Source of the DNA: Heliocidaris erythrogramma | Taxonomy: Eukaryota; Echinodermata; Echinoidea; Camarodonta; Echinometridae | Reading direction: 5' to 3' | Length of the DNA stretch: 64,000 bases | NCBI GenBank assembly: GCA_025617745.1 | Contig: CM046856.1 | Coordinates: 39,120,888 to 39,184,887 of the forward strand | In this document: in pieces, positions 45,292 through 55,940 of the stretch | Position numbering within the stretch: position 1 is the stretch's first letter | How the letters are laid out: every line of letters starts with the position of its first letter | Position numbers and translations under genes: made by a program | The notes under the pieces: model-generated | Seen by the model: the letters and a program-made list of their open reading frames with translations, nothing else | What the model was told of the DNA's origin: nothing | Database searches by the model: none

Positions 45292-46193
45292 AGGAGAATT
45301 AACCTCAAGAAATAAAGACGATAGTGTTCAAAGGTGTTATTTATTCCTACTTGATAGACTATATGGCTTCGGGTCAAAATATACGAGATCGATACGAATC
45401 AAGATTTTCTGAGCAAAATTTATCATCTGCTAGCAATATGTATCGTCTGCTAGCAATACATGGGGGCTGCCATTTTTTTTATGTGTACAAGAAGATTTTC
45501 CTAATCCAAATGCCATATTGCCTTTTTCAAAATTAAAAACCCATTGGAGATTAAAAATATAGAATAGATATGTCAATTTATTTTTAAACTGAAGATTTCC
45601 TTATATATTTCTGTTGAAAATCGATATTCGCTTAATAGAAATCTATTTTCTCGATATTGGACGTATGGAACGGAGGAAATTAATTCAAATTTTATGGATG
45701 CTTCTTCCCTGAGCATCTATAGCAGCAAACTATGCATTCACCTGCTTTCGGATAATGGGACTTGAAAAGTCAGAATGCATGCTGCATATATTATGTTCTG
45801 CTCTGTTTGGCAAACCCAAGAAAATAGATTTTTGTTAAGCAAAACAGGACAATTTAAAAGTATCATTATAAAGATTTAATTTTTATAATACATGTAAACA
45901 CCCACTTTATATTTTCCGTCACATATGGGATTTTAGGTAATGAAGAAAATCAATTTAGGTCTTGGATTCAAAATATCTTCCTGACTGGAACATTTCTCAA
46001 TGGTTCATGTACAACTCCAAATCAGCAAGAAAATGGCAGCCCCCATGTAAATGGTAGGAGACGATACCGGGTGTATGATATCTTTATTTATACCCTTTTC
46101 TGATATCTTATTAGAAAATGAGTTAGGCCAATAAGTAGGAATATATTACACCTTCCAATATAAGTAAATTTGTCACCAGGGGGTAATTCTCCT
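45292..46193. mobile_element. TTAA-flanked long-TIR MITE, copy 3
   Basis: Flanked by TTAA at 45288-45291 and 46194-46197. The ends AGGAGAATTAACCTC and inverted AGGAGAATTACCCCC match copy 1. Interior blocks ACGAGATCGATACGAATCAA and CTGGAACATTTCTCAATGGT also match copy 1. A short internal doubling of CGTCTGCTAGCAATA is at 45425-45460. It lies at the edge of a SINE within unit 2. Confidence 0.8.
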
Positions 46194-46780
46194 TTAAGTG
46201 GTAGATGCCTGAATATCGGAACTTTGAAATTCTTCGGGAGAGGGGGGCTGCAGCCCATTGACGAAGGGGGACGACTTTTGCCCGAAAATCAACCTTTCCA
46301 TTTCTGAATTCTTGCGAGCAAGCGAAGCGAGGGAGCAATTTGTTTTTGGTTTTTTTAACATTTCGTAGAAAAAAATGAACAGACGTTACATACATAAGTT
46401 ACATAATTATCTCGGAACCTCGCTGCCCAAATATGTGGATATTCTTTCTCCTCGCTGGCCGAATATGAAGTGGTGATTGCCCGAATATTGGAACTTTGCC
46501 AAAGTGGGACGCCTTTTGCCAGAATATCAACTTTTCCATATCTACATTCTTGCGAGCGAGCGAAGCGAGCGAGCAAATTTCTGTTGACTTCTCGTAGTGA
46601 AAATGTACAGAAGTCACATACAGAAGTTGCATAATTATCTCGGAACCTCGCTGCCCATTATGTAAATATTTTGCACCTCAATTTGCTGCCCGAATATGAA
46701 GGGGTGGTTGCCTGAATATCGGAACTTTGAAAATCCTCGGGGGGGGGGGGGGGGGGGGGGGGCTGCAGCCTCTTAAAGAA

Positions 46781-47370
46781 GGGGAACGCCTTTTGCACGA
46801 ATATTAACCCATAGACCACCATGACTACGAGAACCGGATGGCTCCTGTATTAAGCCTATGAGAGTTAAAGAATTCAGTAGTGAACGGGTTAATTTTCCAG
46901 CAAAAAGAAATTGGCCAGTTTTTCCTTCTTTTTTAGTCCTTCCCATTTCCTTTCCTTTCTCTATTCTTTTTTTTTTCTCTCTCCTTTTCCCTTTTCTCCT
47001 TTTTTGCAGACAGCAACTTTGAGTGTGTGTCTGGGTGTGTGGGGGGGGGGGGGGGATGACATCTCCTCTATCGAAGCCCCCAGGCTAACGTGGCACGCCG
47101 ACAGAAGATATTTACAGTTTTAAAACAATCAAAATCGATGACTTCCTTTTATTGTAACTTGCTTTATCAGCAAAGTTTAGAGGGAAACCTGTCCGTTAGA
47201 GAAGTGTTTCAAAGTCTCCGCTTACATGCTTTAGGTCAGTAATGATCCGTTATTCATTAATATTTTATCATTCTTAATATCTTGATATGCGAATTTATTA
47301 TATTGTTCTATATATATTATGTTGACCATTGAATCGATATATGTACCATGTACATGTATATACTTGTAGA
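46781..47370. other. Pyrimidine tract and right end of unit 2
   Basis: Matches 56725-57206 of unit 3. The C/T-rich stretch 46918-47010 and a G run at 47041-47055 yield only low-complexity frames. No gene. Confidence 0.5.
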
Positions 47371-48165
47371 TATGAAGGGTGTTAGCGTTGGAGGTATATA
47401 CTGTATAAACATTAACAATGTGCGCTATGCTGATGACATTGTATTATGTGCAAAAAATGAAGATCTGCAACAATTACTGGATGCTGTAAAAATCAAAAGT
47501 GAAGAATTTGGCCTACATAACGAAAACTAAGTCTATGGTTTTAGCAAGGCAGAGAAAAGGCCCAAACTCGGCTGTTTGGAATTAGATGGCCATATCAATG
47601 AGCAGGTCAAGGTTACTACATCTACTTCATGTATATCACAAATGACGCCAGATGCGAGGCAGACATTAAAAGAAGAGTAGAAATTGCTCGGAATACGTTC
47701 CTGGCAATGAAAGACTTATTTACAGCAAGGAAGGTGAAATTTGCACTCAGAATGAGACATACTGGTCTGCTATGTTCCATGGACCATGTGGACGGGAACC
47801 CAGACTGTGGAAAAGAAAATCACATCGTTTGAATTGTGGATATACAGGAGAATAATGAAAATATCATGGAAACGAATGAAAACTAAGAAAACAAATATTG
47901 TGCATGGCAGGGCTTTTATAACCTATCCTGAAAGAAAGGCAAAGTAGTTTGGTCACATCAAAAGACATCAGAGTATTATTAAAAGATGTGTTGGAGGGGA
48001 GGTATTAGACCAAGAGGGAAGCTGAGACCCAACTGGGACGAGAACATTTTAAGACCTGGAGTGGAAAGCACTACAGCTGAGTGCACTAGAATGGCACAGA
48101 ACAGAGATGTCATGGATGTGTGGACAAATGTAATCAACCTCCGAATCCAGAGAAAATACCACGAT
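47371..48165 (+). mobile_element. LINE reverse-transcriptase C-terminal fragment, copy A
   Basis: MKGVSVGGIYCININNVRYA then DDIVLCAKNEDLQQLLD gives motif C (YADDIVLC) and downstream region. Further on, split over frames, are IKRRVEIARNTFLAMKDL, TVEKKITSFELWIYRRIM and KISWKRMKTKK, typical of the RT tail found in many animal LINE proteins (RTE or related clade; not sure). At least five frame breaks. It ends in a GATA microsatellite at 48164-48181. It is duplicated at 61725-62515. Confidence 0.7.
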
Positions 48166-49009
48166 AGATAGATAGATAGATTTACTGGAATGGATTTTAT
48201 CAAATCAAATCAAATCAAATTAAAATCAAATAATATCATATGCATGTATCGAATATTATCAATTTTATACATAAAATAAATTTGTCATTTGTATTTGTGA
48301 ATTATTCTAACTTTGTCGAGGTACTCAAGATCGATCACGCATGTAACAATTTATTTTATATCTGAGCAATAAAAAGACCTGGACTAAATCCATTGTTGTA
48401 AAAGCAAAACTCCACACTGTCCCAGGCTATTCAATCGTGAATTATCTAAAAACTTCCTCTTTCCCCGAAGAGGAAGCTATAGTCGTTGCCTAATTCTCAA
48501 TTGAAACCTGATTAATATTTATCTCTTTCCCCTAATTATATTTAGCTTTCGCTTTACACGCATAATTTTAGAATTTTTAGCGTAATGCGTCCAACGTGTT
48601 GTAGTGAACAAAAACTAAATGAAAAAACTTTGAATGAAATTTGCAAATTAATAAAGAAAACATCACACAGCGCCTTAACGAAACGGACCAAGTTTATAAT
48701 TTAGCCCAGGAGCCTGTCCGAAGTAGTCATCCCATTATGATCCATTAAAGTTACTTTAACCATCTAGGACACTGACAAACAATTTATCAACCTGATCTAG
48801 CTGTCGGATTTAGCCCCATGCGGAGCCCCGAAAGAGACCCCAAAAGTCGTGTCGATTTCACCACATCTCCCCATGCACCAAACTTTGTCAGTAGAAAGTA
48901 GAATGACTAGACATTACAAAACAAAACAAAACCAAATACTAACAAATGATATCGACCCGACTTTGGGGTCTCTTTCAACCGCGTAGCTAGAATTTAATTT
49001 TATGGGGGC

Positions 49010-49640
49010 GGTTGTGACCAAGCGAAGCGTGCTCCCCATAGGGGTGGGTGCGGGGGTGGGAGTTTTCCTCCTACTGCGCGAAGCGCAAAAGCTCTGACGT
49101 TTTAGCAAATTCGAGAGAAAGATAACGGCTCGTAGCACCTTTTTTAGGCAGAAAGTTAATTCGACGCCTTGACTGCTTTTCAAAAAAGTATTTGGACGAA
49201 ATATGGGCGCAGGGAGGGGGAAGCGCGAAAGCTCTGACGTTTGTGCAAATTTGAGACAACGATAACGGCTCGTAGTACCTTTTCTAGGCAGAAAGTTAGT
49301 TCGACGCCTTGACTGCTTTTCAATTATTTGGACGAAATACTACACTGTATATAACAGGGGTGGGCGCAGGGAGGGGGAGTTTCTTCCTTCCCGCACGAAG
49401 TGCGAAACTCTGACGTTTGAGCAATTTTTGTTTTGTTTTTTTTATGCGAAAAGATAGTTTGTCGCCCTGACTACTATACAGTTATTTAAACGCAATACTC
49501 CACTGTACATGTAACAGGGGTGGGTGCAGGGAGGGGGAGTTTTCCCATTCTCGTGCGAAGCGCGTTAACTTTTACGTTTTGGCAAATTTTGAGAGAAAGA
49601 TAACGGCTCGTAGCACCTTTTGGGGTTTTTTTTTCTCTCA
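49010..49640 (+). repeat. Tandem array, unit about 165-180 bp
   Basis: Units begin near GGGGTGGGTGCAGGGAGGG and contain GCGCGAAGCGCAAAAGCTCT, GACGTTTTAGCAAATT, GATAACGGCTCGTAGCACCT, AGAAAGTTAGTTCGACGCCT and TTTGGACGAAATACTACACT. About three and a half copies. Copy B (63265-63354) has only part of one. Confidence 0.75.
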
Positions 49641-50309
49641 CTTTCCCCCGCTTTTTCGCTCTTGCTTTTTTTTTTTTTAGTTGGCGTTTTTTTTCTGGGG
49701 GGGGGGGGGGGGGACTCCACCGCGCCTGGTCTCTGTCGGGGGCTCTGGAGGTTAAATCCAACTGGCCTACTTTGCTTACTTATCAATTGCTATTGTGAGA
49801 CTGCTCCAAATTAACCCAAAAATCTTTCCATCCATACAGTCTTTTGATGATTTCCGTTAAATGAAATACTGAAACAAATAAGTTGTTAATGATAATCTGT
49901 TTTCATGTAGGATTGGTTGTTACCCTTTCTTAGACCTTGAATGTCATCTTAAGGAAAATTGTGATTATGGGTTCCGTATTGTCGGCCGTTATCACTTTTC
50001 TTCATTATCATGGTCTATTTGACCGGGGAATTTAGCTCGTACTCAAGGATTATTTTAAACTTTATTGGCGTATTTCCTGTTTAGATAAAGCGATTCGATT
50101 ATGGTTTAGTTTCCGCAAAGTTTCATGTTTGATATAAACATGCAGTTTCAACGCTCAACTTAAAAGAATAATGACTGGCAGAAAATTGAGCATAATAAGA
50201 TCACTGATGAAAAACACAATAATTTAATCAAATGTATACGTTTCCGTAGTAGGCGGCTTCACCGGTTCTGGCCAATCCACAACAATACAGTTTTTTAAAT
50301 TGGTTTCGA

Positions 50310-50495
50310 CTTTCGTCAAACACATTGAGGATTTTCTCTTTAGCCTGATAACAATATTATGCAAGCACATTCTGGAAGTAAAGTAAGTCTACAATTTTTA
50401 AAAAGGGTTCCGACTTTCGACAAACATATTGAGGATTTTCTCTTTCATTAGCCTGATAACAATATTATGGAAGCACATTCTTGAAGTAAAGTAGT
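50310..50495 (+). repeat. Local tandem duplication, about 105 bp
   Basis: TTTCGACTTTCGTCAAACAC then ATTGAGGATTTTCTCTTTAG returns as CCGACTTTCGACAAACATAT at about 50408, followed by CCTGATAACAATATTATGGA. Two copies. Confidence 0.7.
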
Positions 50496-51119
50496 CCTTT
50501 TTTGTTTAGGTGGGGTTTTTTTTTCCACCGTATCTATAATAAATCAGCTGATTGCAATCATTTTACATGGTATGCACAAAATGTAAAAGCTTATCATAAA
50601 ATTTATTTTCTGATATATGGTGAAGTCAGATTGGGGCCCTGTTTCATCAAACATGTTATCAATAATAAGTTGCAATAACTGTTATAAGCTACTGAAATCC
50701 TTGCATCTGATTGGCTGAGAGCAAATTTGTCATTAATGTGGCAGTTGTTACTGTTTTATAAAACGGGGCCCAGGGGAGCAATCAGAGGCGTATGGGGTTT
50801 GGGGCTGCAGTCCCACGGAAATTTTGAAAAATAACAATACTCGGGCAATCGCGCGTCATCTCTTACAAATGCAGCGAGATGGCTGCCCGAATATGTCTAG
50901 ATAAAAAAAGCAATTTCCTGCCCATTAAAAACGACATTTTCTACCCTTCTGATGGAAACTGACAATGCCATTTTCTCTCAATAGGGGGCGCGCACTAAAA
51001 AAAAACCCACGATGATTGATATACATGTATGTATAAGGGAGCAAAGCGATTGAACATTAAACCAACTTTATATTAGCTGTTAAAAACAGCTTTCAAAGCA
51101 TTTTACCACGCATTTGGAG
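50496..51119. other. Non-coding interval
   Basis: No gene; a GGGGCTGCAGTCCCACGGAA block near 50800 and a GCCCGAATATG block near 50885 resemble the unit 2 repeat. Confidence 0.4.
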
Positions 51120-53275
51120 GGCACAAAAACAGAATTTCAATTTGAGTATATAGGGCCTAGTTCAACCTCAAAATAGGGCGCTTTCCACATTGATACAATG
51201 GTTCAAACCGACAAGGGAGGCGCATTTGTCATAATGGATGTAGATTTTTACGCTTTAAAAATTCAAGATCATCTAAAGGATGAAACAACGTACCAAAACT
51301 TACATTCAACAATGATGATAAAATGAAAAAGAAAATTATTAAACTGATAGGAAAATATGAAAAATGCCTTACTAAAAAAGAAATTGATTTTCTGACAAAG
51401 ATAAAACCAGTAACATCTACGGTCTTCCCAAAATACACCAAAGCCCGGAAATTAGAAAAGAAGTTCAAAAAGGAAAATCAGAATATATTCAATGTCCAGC
51501 TCCTGAGAATCTAAAAATGCGCCCAATCATTGCAGGACCAATGTGTCCTACACACCGTCTCAGTAACTTCATTGACATTATATTGAAACCTTTAACATCG
51601 AAAGTCAAAAGTTTTGTCAGCGATGATCTTGACTTTTTAACTCACTTACCTGATGAACTGTAGTTATTTGAATCAGTCTTTGCAACATATGATGTCAATA
51701 GTCTGTACACTAATATTCCCCATGAAGATGGAGTTAAAAGCATCAAATATTGGATTGATAAATACCCAGAATTAAATGACTCACGTTTTCCATTAGATTT
51801 TTTACTGAAAGCTGTAAATTTTATTCCCCATAACAACAGATTCCACTTCAATGATAATTATTTCTTGCAAAAATGTGGTACTGCAATGGGAACGAAAATG
51901 GCTCCCACTTATGCTACCCTATTTATGGGATACCTGGAAGAGAAACTTTATATAGAAATTGAGAAACAATTTGATCTTAATACTATCAGAACCTACTTCG
52001 AGAATAATTTGTTAAGATATCTAGATGATTGTTTTATCATTTGGAAGAGTGAATTTGGAGATATAAATGATTTACGCAATATCTTAATGAATCTACACCC
52101 AGCAATCACGACAAAATAAAAAAAACAGAAAAGATTAGGTGAATTAAAACATATGTTACTGGCCCGACAATACCCAAAACAAATAATTGAAACCGGCATT
52201 TCTAAAGCTCTGGCACTAAGCAGAGAAAGCTTATTTTCTTGCAAAAAGAAAGAGGAAAATAACATTATACCATTTGTTCATACATACAACCCCCAATAAC
52301 CATGACATGTTCCAAATTATCCATAATTCTTTTCCCATGATACAAAATGACAAAATTCTAAAAACTGCTTTCAAAGAAACGAAACTTATATCAAGCAAAC
52401 GGCAGAGCCCGAACTTAAAACAAATTCTGACAAAAGCGGCTTTTTCCCAAAAGAAACAACTTAAAGGAGGTGTCAAGAAATGCGGAGATAAACGATGCAA
52501 AACTTGCTCTCATATAAATGAAACTAACCAAATTAATCTGGGCCCAAATCAAACTAAATTCCATATTACATTTCCCTTCACATGCCAAACTAAAAATTTA
52601 ATATACTGCATAACATGCCATGGCTGCAAAAAAACAATACATAGATGAAACCGGAGATATTCTCCGTAACAGAGTAAGAGTCCATCGACAACAAATTAGA
52701 CAAAAAGAATACAGACAACTTAAATTAAGTGAACATCTAGAAAAATGTGCTCACTCTATAGAACCCTGTTTTCTTATCACACCCTTTTATAAAATGAATG
52801 ACGAAGAGAAAATGAAACGGTGTCTGAAAGAAGATTATTTCATCAATAGATTTAAACCGGCATTAAACGCCATATAAACCTAAACTTTAAAGCTATGTCC
52901 ATGCCCTCATATTCATCAAACAAACCTTCTTGGCCTATAATGCTCTAAGAGACTCCAAACTTGACCACTCACAAAGGTCATTGTCCAGCAAAGATTCAAA
53001 GGGATTAGTAAAACACCTCTACCCGCATCTTTCCTCCTCCATTCATCCTTGTTCTATTCGAACCCCCTCTTTCTTTCTCCCATTGTAGTATCCCTTCTAT
53101 TGAAAGATAGACTACATACATAACTGGACTTGTAGTAGTACACGTCATTGTACTCTATTTTTATGTGCATAATATTCTTGTATATAAATTGCCAAAGATT
53201 CAAACTTCTTGTTATTCCACCTGAAGAAATAAACGAAAGCGCTTGTGGAAACCTTTTTACTGCTATGTCTTATTT
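51120..53275 (+). mobile_element. Penelope-like retroelement (5'-truncated, inactive)
   Basis: In order on the plus strand: DKGGAFVIMD, PIIAGPMCPTHRLSNF, YDVNSLYTNIP (motif A), CGTAMGTKMAPTYA (motif B), RYLDDCFIIW (motif C), a CGDKRCKTCSHI cysteine motif, NLIYCITCHGCKK and ETGDILRNRVRVHRQQ, EYRQLKLSEHL. The last blocks are the GIY-YIG endonuclease of Penelope-like elements, which prime on open DNA 3' ends. The longest frames are 51865-52119, 52274-52648 and 52620-52877; several breaks separate them. No N-terminal domain is visible. It lies between the two duplicated blocks. Confidence 0.85.
53213..53252 (+). ncRNA. Hammerhead-like motif in the Penelope-like 3' region
   Basis: CTGAAGA at 53221-53227 matches the hammerhead core CUGANGA exactly, CGAAA at 53234-53238 supplies the second strand, and CCAC/GTGG can close an outer stem. 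Stem II would be only a few weak pairs, as in the minimal hammerheads reported for Penelope-like elements. Confidence 0.45.
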
Positions 53276-53359
53276 GTTTCTGAGTGAACTTTTCATTTAC
53301 TTTATATAATCCATATACATGTATTATGTCCTCCACTTTCAGAATTCGAACTTTTGATA
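53276..53359. other. Short AT-rich junction with TA repeat
   Basis: TATATATA at 53360-53372 marks the left edge of unit 3, as at 38730 and 42730 for the other units. Confidence 0.4.
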
Positions 53360-53762
53360 ATATATATATATAACCATCAACATAATTATAGTTCAATAGG
53401 GCGGTGCATCCGTAAAATCTGTCAAGGCTTGACAATGGAATGCGTCAGGCGCATTACTCAATATCCCTTTCATTTTTTTTTCATTTTTTTTTTTTTTTTG
53501 GGGGGGGGGGGGCAAAGACAAAGACAAAGTTCCCAAATGGCTTTAAGCAGATCCGCGACCGATCGATATACATTTCTCGTATGTATAGGCTTATTTACAA
53601 CGGACAAGCCATTCCCCACATCGTATTGTACTCTTGTGTGGGGCAGTACCTATGCGTCTAATAAATAAGTAAGCTATAAATTACAAAAAGAAGATAATAA
53701 GAACTGTCTGCGATGTGCCATCTGGAACTCATACCAACCCTTATTTCATGACTTGAGACTCA

Positions 53763-54269
53763 TAAAATTCGAAGATATTGTCCATTACCATTCATAAATA
53801 TCTCCCCGAACAGTTTCGTAATCTGTTTGATTTTAATTTTAATTTTCATAATTATCCGACAAGATCTGTGAGAGACATCCATATTCCTAGACATAGAACA
53901 GTTTCGTTTCAACAAAATATTTGTTTTTCTGGTCCCAAACTATGGAACAACTTAAATTACGCCATTAAAACATGCTGTTCACTACATACATTTACTCGCA
54001 CTGTAGAAAAAAAATTACTTCGTACAATACAGTCAGTAGCACATGGTGCAGATTATTTTTTTTTAAATATTTTTAATCTTTTAGATTTTTGTGTATGTTA
54101 TAATTGTTGTATAATATTATACATGCAAATATGTATCGTAAAGGCGAGCCCACCACAAGCCATGTGCTTCCTGGGACCCTCGCCTTCCACCATGTTTTTT
54201 TTTTTTGCGAATGTACATTTCATTTTGTATTTAATTGAATATGAGAAGGAAATAAATGTATTTATTTGA
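53763..54269 (+). mobile_element. LINE ORF2 C-terminal tail, copy in unit 3
   Basis: Near-identical to 39339-39740: FHNYPTRSVRDIHIPRHRTV, FSGPKLWNNLNYAIKTCCSL. It lacks about 25 bases present in unit 1 (after GTCCATTACCA) and has scattered substitutions. The open frame is about 160 codons but represents only the end of a LINE protein. Confidence 0.7.
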
Positions 54270-54313
54270 TCTGAATCTGAAAAGAAATCATAGACAAAGG
54301 AAATGTGTTTCTT

Positions 54314-55468
54314 TCACTTTCTCAAATTCATTCGAGCTGGGATGTTGCCATAGCGACATCGGATGATGCATCCCATTGCCTCCCGGAAGACGGGCATGGT
54401 CCCGGCGTAGATGAGAGGATTTATGGAGTTACTCAGATAAAACATGGGAAACGTCCATGGAACAACTGGTTGTAGAGGTGTCAAAAGAATGCTGATGCCA
54501 AAGGGCATGAAACAGCAGAAGAAAGCAAAGACGACCACGGCTAGGCGCTTGGTAACAATTACCGTCTGCTTACTTATCGCATGTTCCTTCCTATAACGCT
54601 TTTTATTCCTCTGCATAGATGCAGGTAAACCGTCTGCGTTTTCCGATTGTTGGTTCACTTGGATTGACTGGTCTTGGGCCGTAAGTGAAGGAATGGGTCT
54701 ACATTCTGTGTTGTCCACGGAAGCACCATGGGGTTGATTTGTTGTTCGAATATTTTCCAACCTGACTCTTTCCATTTTCCTGCCGTGTCTGGCGATGAAA
54801 CGAAAAATAAGGACGTAAATGGTCACAACAATTACAAACATGGCAAAAACACCGAATCCTCCCAGAAGACTGTAGAAGTCATCGAAAGGTTCCATGGATG
54901 CATCCCATTGACAAACTTTAAACTGGACGGAGAAGCCAAGCATGCCCAGTCCTGTAAAGTGAGGAATGATTACCCATACAACAGAATAAAGCCAAGTGGA
55001 AATCATCAAAATAATGATGTTCCGGTTTCTGTACAGTTTCTTGAATCTGTGCAAAGGCTTGGTGATGAGAAACCAACGGGTAAAGCCAATCACTGCCAAC
55101 ATGATGAGGCTCTCGGATAAGCATGTGAGTCGGACAGTGGCTATTAAGGTACACAACCATGATGGCAATAACCGATCTGTTTTATCCAACATGGTCAAGA
55201 TATGGAAGGGAAGACAAAGGCAAGCCAGCAAGTCAGCACATGCAAGATTAAGCACGAACCAATTGGTCGTCGATCTAAGCTTGCGAGAGAGAACGATTGC
55301 AAGAATGACAATCGAATTTCCAACTGTTCCGACAAGGCATATCACGACGAATAGTCCAGCGATAATAATGCGTTGGATATAGTCATCAAAAACAAAAGTG
55401 TCTGTTTGCTGGGTGCTGTTGAAGGACTGGTTCGTATGTGATCCACGGAATGAAATATCCTCATCCAT
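54314..55468 (-). CDS. Rhodopsin-class G protein-coupled receptor with TRW in place of DRY (GPCR 2, intact)
   Basis: 384 residues in one exon, ATG at 55468. N-terminus with N13 and N17 glycosylation sites; TM1 with GNS (N51); TM2 with LACADLL (D79); C106 before TM3; TRW at 130-132 where DRY is usual; TM4 with a Trp and VIIPHF; loop 2 with KVCQWD for the disulfide; TM5 with VFAMFVIVVTIYVLIFRF; loop 3 of about 75 residues with a basic VTKR end; TM6 with CCFMPFG (no CWxP); TM7 with NPLIY at 350-354; a short C-tail with GCIIRCRYG, possibly palmitoylated. Closest relative in the window is pseudogene 1; GPCR 1 is a distant paralogue. Family: moody/melatonin-like class A receptors, ligand unknown. 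TRW kept in pseudogene 1 suggests it is a clade feature. It is the only intact copy of the three duplicated units. Confidence 0.88.
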   Translation of the reverse strand: MDEDISFRGSHTNQSFNSTQQTDTFVFDDYIQRIIIAGLFVVICLVGTVGNSIVILAIVLSRKLRSTTNWFVLNLACADLLACLCLPFHILTMLDKTDRLLPSWLCTLIATVRLTCLSESLIMLAVIGFTRWFLITKPLHRFKKLYRNRNIIILMISTWLYSVVWVIIPHFTGLGMLGFSVQFKVCQWDASMEPFDDFYSLLGGFGVFAMFVIVVTIYVLIFRFIARHGRKMERVRLENIRTTNQPHGASVDNTECRPIPSLTAQDQSIQVNQQSENADGLPASMQRNKKRYRKEHAISKQTVIVTKRLAVVVFAFFCCFMPFGISILLTPLQPVVPWTFPMFYLSNSINPLIYAGTMPVFREAMGCIIRCRYGNIPARMNLRK

Positions 55469-55940
55469 ATTGTTAAAATTTAGAATGAGTGTGTAGAAAT
55501 ATCGATGATGACCATCTCAGTTCTTATACCTGAATATCTTTACTTGATACGTTATTTCTTTTTCAACAAATCTATCTGGAGCAAAACGACACCAAAAGCG
55601 ATCCAGTTTCCATATCGCCCATTCAAACCTGTGAATTTGAAAAACACCGTGACCTCCAACGAAAATAGATGTTCATAATTATAACCCGTATTTGTTTTCA
55701 GCTTTGTTATTCTTATGTATGGTTGATTTCCTGAAAAAGCCAAATGAGCTATTTCAGTTGTTTTTCTTTTAAGTTGGAAAAACCACAACCGATTCCATAC
55801 AATGAATTTGGTACATTATGAATCAAAGTTACGTTTTTCACTCAATGAATTTGTAATGACTTCCTTGATTCCCTATATTTAAAACTTGATCGAGTTTTGG
55901 TTTAATTAATGTGTTACGCTAGCTAGGCTGCTATACAGGG
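55469..55940 (-). other. Upstream region of GPCR 2
   Basis: The first 140 bases upstream of the ATG are conserved in the inverted piece of unit 2 (44400-44538), including GGTCATCATCGATATTTCTA, so they may hold the 5' UTR and promoter. No TATA box stands out. The part 55610-55940 is missing from unit 2. Confidence 0.45.

Larger units (their letters stand above)
44730..46780. repeat. G-rich and GCGAGCGAAGCGAGCGAGC-type tandem block of unit 2
   Basis: Several diverged copies of a ~220-bp unit: CTCGCTGCCC.AATATG, GCCTGAATATCGGAACTTTG, CGCCTTTTGCC.GAATATCAA, TTCTTGCGAGCGAGCGAAGC, AAAATGTACAGAAGTTAC, ATAATTATCTCGGAACCTCG. G runs are at 44815-44830 and 46739-46761. The left end CGCAGGGGCGTCGCTAGAAC resembles the CAGGGGCGG-type termini. 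The block is interrupted by a SINE and a MITE. Confidence 0.65.
42687..47330. repeat. Segmental duplication unit 2 (contains rearranged GPCR pseudogene 2)
   Basis: Matches unit 3 (53360-57206) in order: ATCATAATTATAG flank, GPCR on the minus strand, AAATTGGCTGCCAATATTGC (44728 versus 55943), a G-run, GCGAGCGAG repeats, a pyrimidine tract and GTCAGTAATGATCCGTTATT (47234 versus 57094). Unit 2 differs by lacking the LINE tail and by carrying a SINE, two TTAA MITEs and an inversion. Confidence 0.8.
47371..50390. repeat. Segmental duplication module 2, copy A
   Basis: Matches 61710-64000 nearly base for base over long stretches, for example TCCAACGTGTTGTAGTGAAC, CACACAGCGCCTTAACGAAA and GTAGTAGGCGGCTTCACCGG. 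Copy A holds about 95 extra bases near 48945 and a ~580-base tandem array at 49140-49717 that copy B lacks. The match runs off the right edge of the window. Confidence 0.85.

Noticed and set aside
46911-47123. Phe/Ser-rich membrane-like frames here and at 56792-57102
   Set aside because: Translation of a C/T-rich tract; the same low-complexity block in both duplicates.
52620-52877. Independent small endonuclease gene
   Set aside because: It is the C-terminal GIY-YIG part of the Penelope-like element, not a host gene.
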